Positions 21,433 to 33,827 of a stretch of 64,000 nt of DNA are shown one piece after another. The DNA is taken from assembly GCA_030052745.1 (NCBI GenBank), contig JANBVO010000006.1, forward strand, positions 1,025,520 to 1,089,519, in the 5' to 3' direction. How positions within the stretch are numbered: the first letter of the stretch is position 1; each line of letters begins with the position of its first letter. The notes beneath the pieces are model-generated. The model saw only the letters and a program-made list of their open reading frames with translations, searched no databases and had not been told where the DNA came from. The stretch comes from Pleurostoma richardsiae. Taxonomy: Eukaryota; Ascomycota; Sordariomycetes; Calosphaeriales; Pleurostomataceae. The position numbers and the translations under genes were made by a program.

Positions 21433-24400
21433 ATGTCATCCCACTCGGCATGCCCTCCTGGCAGCGACGCCGGGTTTGGTCCCCGGGTCGATATTAATTG
21501 CCGTTCGTTTGATTTCACGCTATTGTTTGAGGATGCCTTCTTCCAAGTGCTTCCTGCTGCTCTGTTCCTGTTGCTGCTACCGGCACGCCTGCAGTATCTC
21601 CGTACCACACCAGTGAAGCTCCAGTCATACCGGCTGGCAATATGGAAACTTGTGAGGAAATTCCACAGTTAATTGCAACATGCGGTCGGGAGCCTCTACT
21701 GACTAGGCACGGTACGAAGTTGCTTCTGGGACTGCTGTTCGTCCTGCACGTCTTATTCATGGCATTCCATGTTAGGACGTCTGTCCTGTCTACCAGTGTG
21801 TCACTGACATCGGACATCCTCGGCATCGTCGCGGTCTTCGCAGCGGCTGTTCACTCTTTTATGGAGGACCAGAGATCCGTGGCACCTTCAGACATCCTCG
21901 TGCTCTACTTCTCAGCGTCTACCACCCTAGCGATTCCCCGGCTCCGCTCTCTGTGGCAGATCCCGACCGCCGAGGCTTGTAGAGTCCTTTGGACCATGAT
22001 CTTCATTAGCACAATTGGAGTGCTTCTGATCGAATCGGCGAGGAAAACCAGCCTTTTGCGCCCCTTGTATCGGACCGTGACAGGGGAGCAACTTTGCGGC
22101 TTCTGGAGCCGGAGTTTTTTTCTATGGGTGCTTCCTTTCTTCCAAGTTGGATATTCCAGGATCCTCGGGATGCAAGACATCCCCGATGTTGATGATGAGC
22201 TACAAGGGTATAAGACTGGAGCATCACTGCAAGAAGCATGGAAGAGAACGGGTGGTCCTTCTCATCGGCTGCTGCGGGCTTCATTCCGGGCATATCGCTG
22301 GGCATTTCTTTCAGGGGTCGGACCTCGCCTCGTCTATTCAGGGTTCACATTCTGTCAACCTTTTCTGATCTCTGCAATAGTGAGCTACCTGGACGCTCCC
22401 CAAACTACCAGTACCGAGAAGTACGGCCAGGCCCTCATCGGCGCAGTCATTCTCGTTTACCTAGGAATTGCAGTATGTGTCCTTGTCCATTCCGTACTGG
22501 AGACGCGCCACCATATTAACACCAAGCCAGGTCTCAGGCGCAGTCTACTGGCGACAGACATATCGATTCAGCACCAAAGTCAGATCAGGCCTTATCTCCG
22601 TCATCTACGAGCACACTACTCTTCTGAAAGAGAATGACCTCAAAGACAGAGGGGCCGTGACGCTGATGGGCACTGATGTGGAACGTATTGTTGCAAGCCT
22701 TCGTTTCATTCATGACACTTGGTCTTCTGTGCTTGAAGTCGGTGTTGCTGTCTACCTGCTCGAACGCCAAATATTCATCGCTTGTATTGTTCCTGTCATT
22801 ATCTGCATTGGTAAGGTCGACACCCTGCCCTTGATCAACTCACAATCTCCCGAATATCTGCAGGCCACTTACATTCCCAACTCAGTTTCCGTGGTGGCAA
22901 CTGCTCCATTGTCGAGTAACTTTCGCGCTGCTCAGAAACAATGGATTAACTGGGTCGAGAAACGGATTGCGGTCACGTCCAACATGCTCGGCGATATGAA
23001 ATCCGTGAAGATGCTCGGCTTAGGTGATGTCCTGTCATCCATCATCATACGCATACGCAGGTCGGAGCTCAAAGCTTCCGAGCGCTTCAGGAAACTCTTG
23101 ATCGCGCAGATAGTTATCTGTAAGTGTCTCAAATAGGTGTCGCAGCAGAAAGGAGTATCCACTGACCCCCCTACAGCTAATTTCCCAACCGACTTCGCGC
23201 CATTCGCGACCTTCGCCGTCTATGCCATCATCTCGGCCGTTAAGGGTGACAAGTCCCTGTTGTCAGCTCAGGCGTTTGAGTCTCTATCTTTGATCAGCCT
23301 CCTGACACATCCTCTCCTTATGTTCTGCCAAGCTGTGCCAACGCTACTCCAGGCTGTTGGTAGCTTTGATCGCATCGAGGAATTCTTGAGGAGATCTCCG
23401 GAGCCGGCCAACCACTCCAGCTCGAACCTGCCACTGATCGACGCCCCGGGGGAGGCGGTCGAGTTACAGGGTCGATCAGTAACTGCCGGATCCAATACTG
23501 CTCTGATCTCGTTTAAAGACTGCGACATATCTTGGAGCCCTGAAAGCGAAGCCGCCATACACGCCTTGACGCTCAGTATCCGCAGAGGCATCACCATGAT
23601 AGTTGGCCCAGTTGGGGCAGGAAAGTCTGCTCTGCTCACGACACTAATCGGGGAAATGACGGTGAAGAGTGGCACCCTAAAAGAGCTGCCAAATAGCGTC
23701 GCGTATTGCTCGCAGATTCCGTGGATGATGAACGAGACTATCAGGCATAACGTCACAGGAGATCTTGTCTTTGACGAGAAGTGGTATTACAACACCTTAT
23801 GGGCGTGTGCTCTCGAAGAAGACCTCAAGAAGATACCTGGAGGTGATTTGTTCAAGGTTGGGAGCAACGGAGTTGCTCTGAGCGGTGGTCAGAGACAGCG
23901 TGTTGTAAGTCTCCGAGACGCAAAGTGTTCTAAATTCGGAACTGACCCATTCGACTTTGTGAACAGGCATTGGCTCGGGCTGTGTACTCCCGCTTGCCTG
24001 TCGTTATCCTGGACGATGTTTTCAGTGGGCTGGATTCCAAGAGCATTAGCCTCATTTCTACTCGCCTCCTTGGTCAAGACGGGCTCTTCAAGAAAGCTGG
24101 GCAGTCCGTGATTCTAGCGACGCATACCCGTGGGTCCACCCCAAACCCGATAGGACTGATTTGCCGAATTTCTTACACAGTTATCAGAACGTGTACTCTC
24201 ATATGCAGACGAGATCATTATACTTGACAATGGGAGGCTTGTCGATCAAGGACCATACGGGGATATTCTCAGACGATCCCCTGAGACACTTGCAAAGTCT
24301 GCTCCACTCTTAGAGAACAAGAGAATTGTACCCATCGAGGAAATGGACCCCAAACACAGCCTTGACATAGCTCTTTCGAGACATAGCATTGTTGAGGAAG

Positions 24401-26681
24401 AAGGGGAACCAGCGGAGGAAGTTAAAGATCACCTCAGACGAGATGGCACTTGGTCTGTCTACAGGTACTACTTCAAGTCGGCGGGTTATCCACTCCTGGC
24501 CGTGTTTGCCTTCTTCTGCTTCCTTGAAGGGTTTGCTTCAAACTTCGCCAGTAAGTCCAGGGCCTCTATACACCTGAGACGTAGTGGCTAATACGCTTCG
24601 TTCAAGCACTATGGTTTGAACGCTGGGTAGATCATAACCAAAAACATCCGAACGAGCAGCTTGGGATGTATCTCGGAGTCTATGGCTTATTATTCATCCT
24701 GTCGCTCACTGGTGTTGCTGTCAGCTGCTGGTATGATTATCTCCAGACACACCTATAATACGCAGCATCATGGCTGACTCTCTAGGCTCTTCTTTGTCAA
24801 TGTCATCAATAACACAGCCTTCGCGCTACACCTCGAACTCTTGAAGGCAACTTTGAGGTAACCTCTCGGCTTCCTTGCTTCGAGAGCGGAATACTCATGC
24901 CAGTATCTTCTAGAGCCCCCTTTCCTTTCTTCCAAAAGGCAGATGTTGGATCAATCACAAATAGGTACTATAGAACTTGGAGAACGAAAGTTGGAACAGC
25001 TATACTAAGCTTTTGACAGGTTTAGCCAAGACATGGACCTAATCGACATGAACCTCCCGAGATTTGCCATCCTGTTTGCCAGTGGTAAGGCTCTCTGTCC
25101 CTCTACCCGCTGGTGATCCAGCTTTCTGATTCCGAGAAACAGGAGCTTCTAGTTGCCTGGTGAAGCTCGTCGTCCTCTGCGTCGTCGGGAAGTATCTCGC
25201 CGTCTCGACACCCTTCCTCGCCCTCGCTCTCTTCTTCATCCAGCGGTACTACCTCCGGACTTCCCGGCAGGTCCGGATCCTGGACATCGAGGCCAAAGCT
25301 CCGCTCTACACTCACTTCCTCGAGACCGTGCAGGGCATCTCGACGGTCCGCGCCTTCGGCTGGGAGGGCCGCTTCCGGGACCGCACGGAGGAGCTACTAG
25401 CCCGCTCGCAGAAACCCTTCTATATGCTCGCGTGCATTCAGCAGTGGCTGCAGCTCGTGCTGGACCTGGTCGTCGGGGCGCTGGCGCTGGTCATCGTCGC
25501 GATGGTCACGTCGCTCTCCGCCAAGTTCAGTGCCGGCTCGATCGGTGTGGCGCTGAACCTGATCTTGACGTTTAACCAGAACCTCATCCAGGCGATCAAG
25601 GCGTGGACAATGCTCGAGACGTCGATCGGGGCGGTCTCCCGCGTGCGGAGCTTCGTGCAGGAGACGCCGACAGAATACCGTGGGCTCGCTCCGCTGCCTC
25701 CTCAAGATAGCGGCTGGCCGACACAGGGCAGTATAGAGTTCCAGAACGTGACGGCGGGTTACGAGTGAGTCGTTTATCCCCTGTAATAACCTCGGGCGCT
25801 TTTTTTCGACGCCATGAAGGGCCAGAACAAATCCAGGGAGCCAGGCTGACGGCAATTCCCATCTAGCCTAGAGACACCCCCTGCCCTGAACTCCCTAACA
25901 CTCAGCATACCTCCCGGCTCTAAGATCGCCATCTGCGGCCCCTCCGGCAGCGGCAAGACGTCGCTCATCCTCGCCCTCCTGCAGATGATACCCCTGCAGG
26001 ACGGCCGCGTCGTCATCGACGGTCTGGACCTCGCCGGCATCGAGGGAGCCGATCTGCGAGCGCGCATCAACGTCGTCCCCCAGGACCCCTTCTTCACCCC
26101 GGGCTCGGTCCGGTTCAACCTCAGCCCACACGCCGGCGCCAGTCAGAATGGGGATACCGAGAGCGACGCACGCCTGGAGGGGGCGCTTCGTAAAGTCGGC
26201 TTGCTGGACGGCGTCATAGCAAAGGGAGGGCTGGACGCCGAGCTTGCGGCCGGGGAGTGGTCCGCCGGTGAGAGGCAGCTGCTCGCGCTGGCGAGGGCAC
26301 TGCTGAGGGCGGAGACAAGCAGGATCTTGGTGCTGGACGAGGCGGCGAGCAAGTATGTCACATCCCCGAACTAGCAGTCTACATCGGGTCACCATCCCGC
26401 CCCTACTCGGGAGGCATGCGCAGATGTCTTGACCCAGGCTGACACGTTGATCACCTAGTGTCGACGCGAAGACCGAGGCCATTATGCAGGACATCATCGA
26501 GAGGGAGTTCGCAGGCCAGACCGTCATATCCGTCGTGCACCGTCTGCGGTACATCGACCGGTTCGACAGGGTCGCTCTCCTCAAGCAGGGCTCGCTCGTC
26601 GAGTGGGACTCGCCGGCCGCGTTGCTCGGATGGGACTCGGAGTTCAGGAAGCTGTATCTAGCATTGCAGAGAGCTGACTGA
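21433..26681 (+). CDS. ABCC (MRP)-type full ABC transporter
   Basis: Fourteen exons: 21433-21651, 21720-22472, 22531-22810, 22886-23119, 23177-23904, 23967-24129, 24188-24550, 24607-24730, 24786-24857, 24914-24964, 25020-25084, 25143-25764, 25867-26352, 26459-26681; 1,460 residues. The N-terminus (CPPGSDAGFGP, then FDFTLLFED) and a TMD0 of about five helices are typical of fungal ABCC pumps. NBD1: Walker A GPVGAGKS near residue 639, LSGGQRQR near 730, Walker B VVILDDVFSGLD with Asp where Glu is usual. NBD2: GPSGSGKTS near 1249, an atypical signature WSAGERQL, Walker B ILVLDEAASN, and the H-loop VISVVHRL. This asymmetry is common in ABCC proteins. Likely substrates are drugs or conjugates; unproven. 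Intron 3 (22811-22885) is 75 nt, in frame and stop-free. Confidence 0.9.
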
Positions 26682-27048
26682 GGCCTCGTGTGATATTTTG
26701 CTCCTGGACCGCAAGAAGAAGGCACTGGTATCATCAGTCTCCAACGGGATGGTGTACATTGTGCTATGTTGTCTAGAATGCGAATTTGTAATGGTAAATA
26801 TACAGTGCCGATACCAGCCATTTTGCTGAAGTTGTTGCCGTGTGCCCGAGTCGCCTTTTCCCAGTGCCCCTGAGCATCTCCATGAAGGGAAGGTTCTGGC
26901 ACTTCTAGTGATAATACATATGAGACAGATAGATGGGAGAGCTCAGGGTATAATAACGAATGAAACGAAATCATGAACAATATCCCCAGAGAGTGTGTAA
27001 CATGCATCTTCCCACGCGCCAGACTTCCCTCCTCTGAAGCGACATCAC
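26682..27048. other. Intergenic between convergent ABCC and hydrolase genes
   Basis: 367 bp containing the two 3' ends; nothing further seen. Confidence 0.5.
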
Positions 27049-29928
27049 CTAGGAGGATGCCGCGGTCTCCCTTTTCGACCCGTCCACCTTGGGAAGCTCC
27101 TCCGCGGCGGTGACAAACGTCTCCATCTTCGGACGCTCAGCCTGCAGGGTTACGGACTCGCCGTCCTCACCGGCGGCCACCGATCGCGTCGTGGCGGGGC
27201 TCATTGGCCGCGGGCTGAAGGGCACGTTCGAGGTTAGCGTCATCATGCTGGCCGTCTCGGACTCCTTGTTAAGGCTGAATGGCACCGCGATGCCGTCGAC
27301 GTAGGGCCGCTTCCCAGTGATGCCAGTGTCTGGCTTGTAGTCGGGGCTGAGAAACCCATCGCTAGACCCTCCTGGCTTCTCTCCGTCCCGGAAAGCCGCC
27401 GTGTCAGCCGCGGACGAGCCCTCCTCTGCGTCTGTCGGCCCCTCCGTCTGCTGCTCATCCCGGACGACCCGCCGCCTAGACCGGCTCCTGTTAATCTGCC
27501 TTCTTGCCGTCTTCTCCTCCTGATTCTGTATATCTTCAAAGGTCCTCGCACCCCGACCATCCCGAGGTGTTGCTGCCCTGACATCCGGCTCCTTGTCTGC
27601 CTGTCTCTCCCTTTGGATCGTCTGCTCGTCGTGCTTAGAGCCCCAGAGCGACCACAGCGCGAGGCCGATGCTCTTGACCTTCTTCCTCTCCACGTCGACG
27701 CCAGACTTCTTCCGCCGGCCGGCCAGTGCGCTTGGCGGGGGCAGCTCGCCGTCGCCGAAGCCCTCGTAGCCTGCGACCAGGTCCTTGACGAAGTGCTTGT
27801 GGACCCTGTTCTGCGCGTGCGCGTAGCGGCTTTCCCACTGCTTCTTCTGGTGGAGCCACTTCTTGACCGGCCCCTGCTTGATCACGCCTACGAGCTCGTT
27901 GCTCATCGCGCATCCAGGCAGTTCTGGGGCTGGCGCCAAGGGAAAGAAAACGCCGTGCCTGGTTACTCTCTGGCGGATCATGTGGCCCTTAAACGGGGGG
28001 AGTTGATCCCCCGCCTTGCCGATTTGGCCGCTCGGCTCCTGTGTTGCTGCTTTCTCCCTGGCCTTCCACAAACTGTCAGCCAAAGTTCTAATATAGCACC
28101 GGATGGGATCGTTGAAATACTCACAAGGTTCACCTCCGCCTCTTCTTCGTCACTCTCCGAGCCAGAAGTAGAAATCACGGAGATCTGGTCGTCGTCCATG
28201 ATCTCGATCTCCGTCCGCTGAGCCCTCGCCAGAGCCCACGCCCCAAATTGAGCAATGGAGCGGTACATGTACTTGGCGGGACGCGTAAAGCTGAGCGTCG
28301 GCGCGACATGGCAGAGGTCGTCCCAGACCTGAAGCTGCACATCGGTGGGCTTATACTTCTCGATCTGAGCCCGAGCTTTGTCGTCGAGCAGGTCCTCCCG
28401 TGGCATGTACTTGGATGGATTGGCACACTTGTGGGCTAGATAGATTTGCTCGTCACGAAGCATCTCGCCGCCTCCCACCATGATAAGCAATGGGGGGAGT
28501 CCACCCAGGGTAGGTTGCATGACGGGGCTGACCAGCGGATGCGCCAGTAGCTCATTTGTGGTGTACATCTTTTTTCCTGTTAGTAACAGTATCATGGACA
28601 CCGCGGAAGCGACGCTTCCGGCTGGCATACCTGAATCTGTTCCTGAATCTCTATATCTTCGTTGTCTATGACGAGGTGTAAGCGTGTCGATGTTTCGACG
28701 ATATCCTTGGCAGTCGGTGTGGCCTCAGATGGCTCAGCCGCTGCGCCGTTTTGTCCTTCTTATTGCTAGTGTCAGAGAGAGTGACTGGGCCTAGATGCGA
28801 GGATTTTATAGACTTACTTGACTTCTTTTGCTTTTCCTGCAACGCGAGCTTCTTCAGCTGCTCCAGCTGTACCTCGTTCGGCGGTGGCCATGACGCGGAT
28901 GGTTTGTGATGGAACCCAGCGGGAGGGATGTAATCAAAAGGAGAGTCTCCCGCGACGCTCGGGAAGGAGTGCGTCAGATCCACCCAAGGACTGATGAGCA
29001 CCGCGCCGGCCGGCAGCGGAATACCTCTGTCCCGCAGTGTGACGAGGATCGACATCACCATGCCGCCTCCTGCCGAGTCGCCCGCCAGGATAATCGTGTT
29101 CGGCTCCTGCACTGTTAGCAGGTACAGGTACGCCGCCAGGCAGTCCTGCAGACCACACGGGAACGGGAACTGCGGAGCCAGCCGGTACCGAGGCGCGAAG
29201 ACGCGGGCCTTCAGCTTTCGGGCGTGGCGCTGCATCTGGTACCGGTGCTCGTCGACGCTCCCGAAGAAGTACGCGCCGCCGTGGATATACATCATGACGC
29301 GCTGGCACGGCGCCTCGTCGCCGTTGCTGATCCCCGCCGCACGCTTTCGTTCATGGTAGTCGGCGCGCATCTCGATCCACTCGGCCCGCAGCGGCGTGTT
29401 GGGCTTGTTGCGCCACTGCCACCACTTGCGGCCGCCGAGGCGGCGCAGCCCGTCGGTCCCCAGCTGCTCCTCCAGCACGGCGGCCGCGTGGGCGAGCTGC
29501 GCGTCGGGCACGTGGACCTCGTCGACCTTCACCCATTGCGGGTGCGGAACCCACTGGGAGGTGAAGGCCTGGAGTTCTTCGACGGTGTGGTGCGAGGCGA
29601 AGAGGAGGAACGAGCGGATGAGGTGCAGGCCCTCATCATACGAGAGATGCGCCGTGGGCCGCTGCCGTAGAGGCTTGCGATTGAGGTACTGCAGGCCGGG
29701 TTAGAGACATTCACTGGTGCTGGTGCTTCTTGTTGCCATTCGGCTGATCCAGCCAATCCGAACATCAGACGGCCACAAGAGATGAGATGGAGGGACGGAA
29801 AGCTGGGACAAAAACCGGGAGAGCAGAGACACGCCATGCGGACCTCTTGTAGCACATACATGGGACAAAAGCGTCGAGACAACAGTTGGCGTGACGGCCA
29901 ATGAGACGGTGGCCGTGTTGAGATTCAT
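27049..29928 (-). CDS. HSL-type alpha/beta hydrolase (esterase/lipase) with long C-terminal tail
   Basis: Five exons on the minus strand: 29928-29860, 29688-28818, 28758-28631, 28568-28125, 28062-27049; 841 residues. After a short first exon comes a conserved fungal block (YLNRKPLRQRPTAHLSYDEG, then QWVPHPQWVKVDEV). The hormone-sensitive lipase fold is shown by HGG at 159-161 (oxyanion hole) and GDSAGG with Ser228. A later GGGEMLRDE segment supplies the acid and CHVAP the histidine. Residues after the fold are hydrophilic, Ser/Glu- and Arg-rich, probably disordered. The last intron appears to skip an AG three bases after its likely branch A (28073-28072) and to use 28064-28063; only this keeps the conserved PPFKGHMIRQRV block in frame. 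Substrate unknown. Confidence 0.86.
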
Positions 29929-30378
29929 GTCGCTGAAGGTATCACAGCGCCCGAGGGTACCGCCTGATCGTGATTAGGTACTTGATCTTGGACGAGATTC
30001 ATCCATCCTACACGTTGGGATGGCGGCAGGGAGCTTTATGAATGTTGTCTAATGAGCAGCTTGGCACCCAGACCCAGCGATGCACTGACCTCAAGGGCCC
30101 AGTGATGTCATCCCTTCACAGAGCCGAATCCGGGGTAAGGGGGGTTGGTTGGCTGGTTGGATGGGCGTGGAGATCGGACTGAAAAGCTCCGGATACCGAC
30201 GATTCCCGCCTACGACGGGATGGATCTAGGCCCAGAAAGGACGTCCACTGCCTTGACAATTGAGAAATGTTTTGTCGCTGATACTGCCCCGCCAAAATTC
30301 TTCACACAGGCTGTCTGTTGTGTACTGCTGTCGAACATTCAGAACCGACAACAGCCAGACCGCTCTACAAAATTCAAT
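29929..30378. promoter_or_regulatory. Divergent promoter region, hydrolase and TSR2
   Basis: 450 bp between divergent starts. A G/T-rich run at 30139-30167 (GGTTGG repeats) could form a two-tier G-quadruplex on the plus strand. Confidence 0.4.
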
Positions 30379-31075
30379 ATGGCGACAGCTTCGGGATCAG
30401 AAGCGCCCTCTTTAGGTACTAAATTCCTCCTCCCCAATTTCCCTCCTCCAGGCGCCCGTTTCCCCTGCTAACGCAACATCCCTCCTGGCAGAGACTCGCC
30501 AAACCACCTTCGAGCAAGGCGTCGCCCTCTCCCTCAACCTCTGGCCCGCCCTTACCCTCGCCGTCCAGAACCAGTGGGGCGGCCCGGACTCGGCCGACAA
30601 GCGCGACTGGTTCGCCGGCGCCGTGGTCGACCTCTTCCCTAGCCTCAGTAGCGCGCCGGCGGGGGCCGCCGAGCAGAAGGACGACGACCTCCCAGACACC
30701 GAGTACGTCGAGACGTTCCTGCTGCAGGTGATGCTGGACGAGTTCGAGGTCAACGTGGACGACGAGTCCGGGTACGACGTGGCGGGGGAGATCGTGCGGG
30801 TGCGCGCGGAGTGCGCCAAGGGCCAGTTCGACGAGGTGGAGGGACTGCGGCGGCGCTGGCAGGCCAAGAAGGGGCAGAAGGTGGAGGCCATGTTCAAGAA
30901 GGGGCAGGATGAGGATGGTGACACGGACTGGGACACCGAGGATGACGACGACGACGGGAGCGACGAGGACGTCGACATGGACGAGGCTCCGGAGCTGGTT
31001 GCCGCCAAGAGAGAGAAGACGCCGCCTGAGGTCGACGAGGATGGCTTTACAAAGGTCACTAGGAAGAAGCGGTGA
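30379..31075 (+). CDS. TSR2: Pre-rRNA processing protein Tsr2
   Basis: Two exons, 30379-30415 and 30492-31075; 206 residues. The first exon codes only 12 residues plus one base. The Tsr2 WGG domain is clear: FEQGVALSLNLWPALTLAV followed by QNQWGGPDSADKRDWF, then DTEYVETFLLQVMLDEFEV. The C-terminal third is strongly acidic (DDDDDGSDEDVDMDE) and ends in a basic TRKKR. In yeast Tsr2 escorts ribosomal protein eS26 into the nucleus and to pre-40S particles. It converges on the BSD gene with 191 bp between stops. Confidence 0.92.
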
Positions 31076-31266
31076 GAAGCGGCGAGACAAGACGGAACGA
31101 GACGAAACGAGAAGATTTCCATATATAAACCGGCCTGCGTCTGTGTACAAGGGGAGAATACCAATCATTACAGTCGCGCAGGGCAACATGTGCTAAGTCA
31201 ATCAACCGCAAACGCCAAGGGGACGGTCGAGAACCGAACAAAAAGCACGAAGACCCGGCAGGATCA

Positions 31267-32637
31267 CTATTCCCAGTCCTCGTCGCTGTCATCATCCTTG
31301 CGAGCCTCCTTGGGGCTGCTTGGAGCCTGGCTGGGAACGCCGGATGTCGCACCAACAACATCATAGCTCGTGTCGCTGTCCGCCTGCGACTTCTCATCAT
31401 TTGACTTGCGAGGCTCGGACGGCTTGAGCAGTCCAGGAGAATGTCCTGCTGCGGGATGGATGGTGGTGGAAGACGCAGTCGAGACGGGGCGATCAGGCTT
31501 CGTAGTTGACTTGCTCGGGCCGGCCTCATCATCTGAGTCTTCATCCCAGCCGACCTCTTCTTCGGCAGAGGCAGCTACATCACAGTTAGCAGGCGAATGG
31601 AACAAAAGAAGAAATCTGAAGCACAAGGTACCTTTCAGCAGGTCGCGCCGCCTCGCCTCGGCAGCATCGAGCCCCTGTCTCAGGAAGTAGTATCTCTTCC
31701 AGAATTCCGCATACGGAATCTGATCCGGCACCAACTTCTCCATCGTAGATCTCAGCTCCGGATACTTAGCAAGGTCGCTGCTGATATCCTCCGTCTTCTT
31801 CTCGATGTCGAACTGCTGGGACCACGCGGCGTACTCCTCAGTGGCAGGGTCTCGGGTAAAGCTCTCGGTAGTGGTATGGATGACATGCAGCTGAGCGTCG
31901 AACCGCGACGTGTGAATGACTCGTTTGCCCTGGGAGTCCTTGCTCTCGAATAGCACAGTGCTGCTGCCCTGACCCTCGGGTGTGCTGGAAGGAGGGGCAA
32001 TGCTGATAGCATCACGAAGGAAACCACGGATATTAGACCCAAACCGCAACAACGCCTCGTCCGCCGCCTCCTCAGCTTCTTGGATATCCTTCAGCCTCTT
32101 GCTGGCCTCAGCACGGAGCCTAGACAGCACGGTCTCAGACTCTTTGATAGCCTCCTCCGAGGTCATGTCCTTGGAGGTAGTCGGCGTAGCTTCCTGATCC
32201 TTCTCGCCCGTCGACTGACCAGGGGTGGTGGCAGCGGCGCCCGGGGGAGAGGCTGTGGTCAGCGACAGTGCTCGGGTTCGGTTGATGATGGAAGTCCGCA
32301 GGTCTGAAAAGCCCCTCGTGGCCTCTTCGCCGACAGCGGAGAGCTCCTGTTGAGCATCGCGGTAGACCGAGCCACCCTGTACAACGTTTGAGCAGGCGTC
32401 CCACAATGAAAGACCGGTCTAAGGTCTGGTGATCCCACGCATTTCTTGACATACCTGCTTGACGACGTTACCAAAGAACCCACCGATCTTAGCGCCCCAC
32501 GGACTTGCGGAGATGGCACGGTATGCCTCCTGGAAGTCGTCGTTGAGAGTGGACTGCTGCTCCTGGGGCTTGGGGGCGGAGGCCTCCCCGTCCTTGGGAA
32601 GCGATTCCTCTTGAATGTGGTCGTAGGCGAGATCCAT
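31267..32637 (-). CDS. BSD-domain protein
   Basis: Three exons on the minus strand: 32637-32455, 32376-31632, 31574-31267; 411 residues. The start is the first ATG ([11 protein letters not shown]); the frame runs upstream only from a TTG. The N-terminus has a [15 protein letters not shown] segment and the middle is mostly helical, including a stretch around [18 protein letters not shown]. The BSD domain follows: [22 protein letters not shown] through [18 protein letters not shown], with the conserved FW pair. The tail is Ser/Asp-rich and ends DSDEDWE. This architecture matches the SYAP1/DOS2-like family of fungi; the precise role is unclear. Confidence 0.87.
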
Positions 32638-33827
32638 GATTCCGCTACCCCGCCGGCGAAGTGAAAGACGGCAATCAAGTGCTTCTTGTTTTATAGCTGA
32701 AAGCCGCTGCCGATACAGGTTCGCCAAATGGCAGGTGAGAGTCGGCGGACTAATGCATCAGGTGCATCGAGTCGGAGCTTCGAGACGGCGTTGGGTAGCT
32801 CCTTTGTCCCCCTGTCTTGGAATGCGGGGCTCACCTGACCGTCAATCATGACCAATCACGTGACTAATGTCTCAAGTATACGAAAGGTGCCAGACTCCCT
32901 ATGTGAGTTACCCCTGAATAAGGGTCCATACTCCGCGGAAGAGATATTATGTCGCGCATGTTCTGCGCCGAATATAAGGTAGGCTCCTCTTCGAGGGCTA
33001 CACTTATCACGACACTGATCAGTCCTCTACCGTCTAGGCCCATCCGGCCAGAAGGGGAGAGCCGCTGTGAAACTGAAGACAGATCGATGCCTTGAGCCGA
33101 TTGTCGGCCGCAGGGCCAACGCCGCTCGCGAGACGTGAGAAGTATCTCTCATGGAACCGCGAGCATCAGCATTATGGTATGACAGCACCGTCAGCCGATT
33201 ACTATGTAGTGAGCAGCTCAGATCGATGCAGCTAGCAGTTCAGGTCCAACCCACCCGCAGACTCTTCGGCCGTGGGCCAGGACCAGCTATCTCCCTACAC
33301 CCACTCGCTTCGGTTCTGATTGATATTCCATGGTGGTATAGACGGTCATATTCTTGCCCTTTCCTCGTGGTCGATTGGCCAGATTTTGTCTGCCAATTGA
33401 GGCTCCTGAAGTGCCGGATGCTTGGTGTCGCTCATAGCGCGCATCTCCGGCCACAAGTTGTGGAGCAAGTGTTATCGACAACGCATAAGTCCGTGATAAC
33501 GACTCGACTCAAGTGGGAATAAGCAACTCGGAAAGCACATGAAAGGTGAATGTTAGGGCGGATATCTTATGTTCTTATCAAGGCTAGGGAGGATTCTGGA
33601 ACCGTTTTGCTGCTTAGATGGGATATCGTGGAGTTACAGTGATATGGGTCGCGGTTGTCCGCTTCCCCTATCCGAGAACAACGCGAAGGATTCGAGCATG
33701 TCAAACATTTCAATATGAGACCCGGAGCCCGTTAGAAAAGATATGAACCTTTGACAATATCACCATTCATTTTGCACGTGGGAATCTCTAAGGCAGAACG
33801 AGGGACGAAAGCTTCCCCTATCGAACA
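32638..33827. other. Intergenic between divergent BSD and permease genes
   Basis: 1.19 kb holding both promoters. The only candidate element is a set of GATA sites, listed separately. No coding frame is supported. Confidence 0.5.
33472..33580. promoter_or_regulatory. Cluster of three HGATAR sites upstream of the permease
   Basis: TTATCG at 33472-33477, TGATAA at 33494-33499 and TTATCA at 33575-33580 all match HGATAR on one strand or the other, 250-355 bp before the permease ATG. The first two are 17 bp apart. AreA/NIT2-type nitrogen regulators bind paired sites of this kind; use here is inference. Confidence 0.3.
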
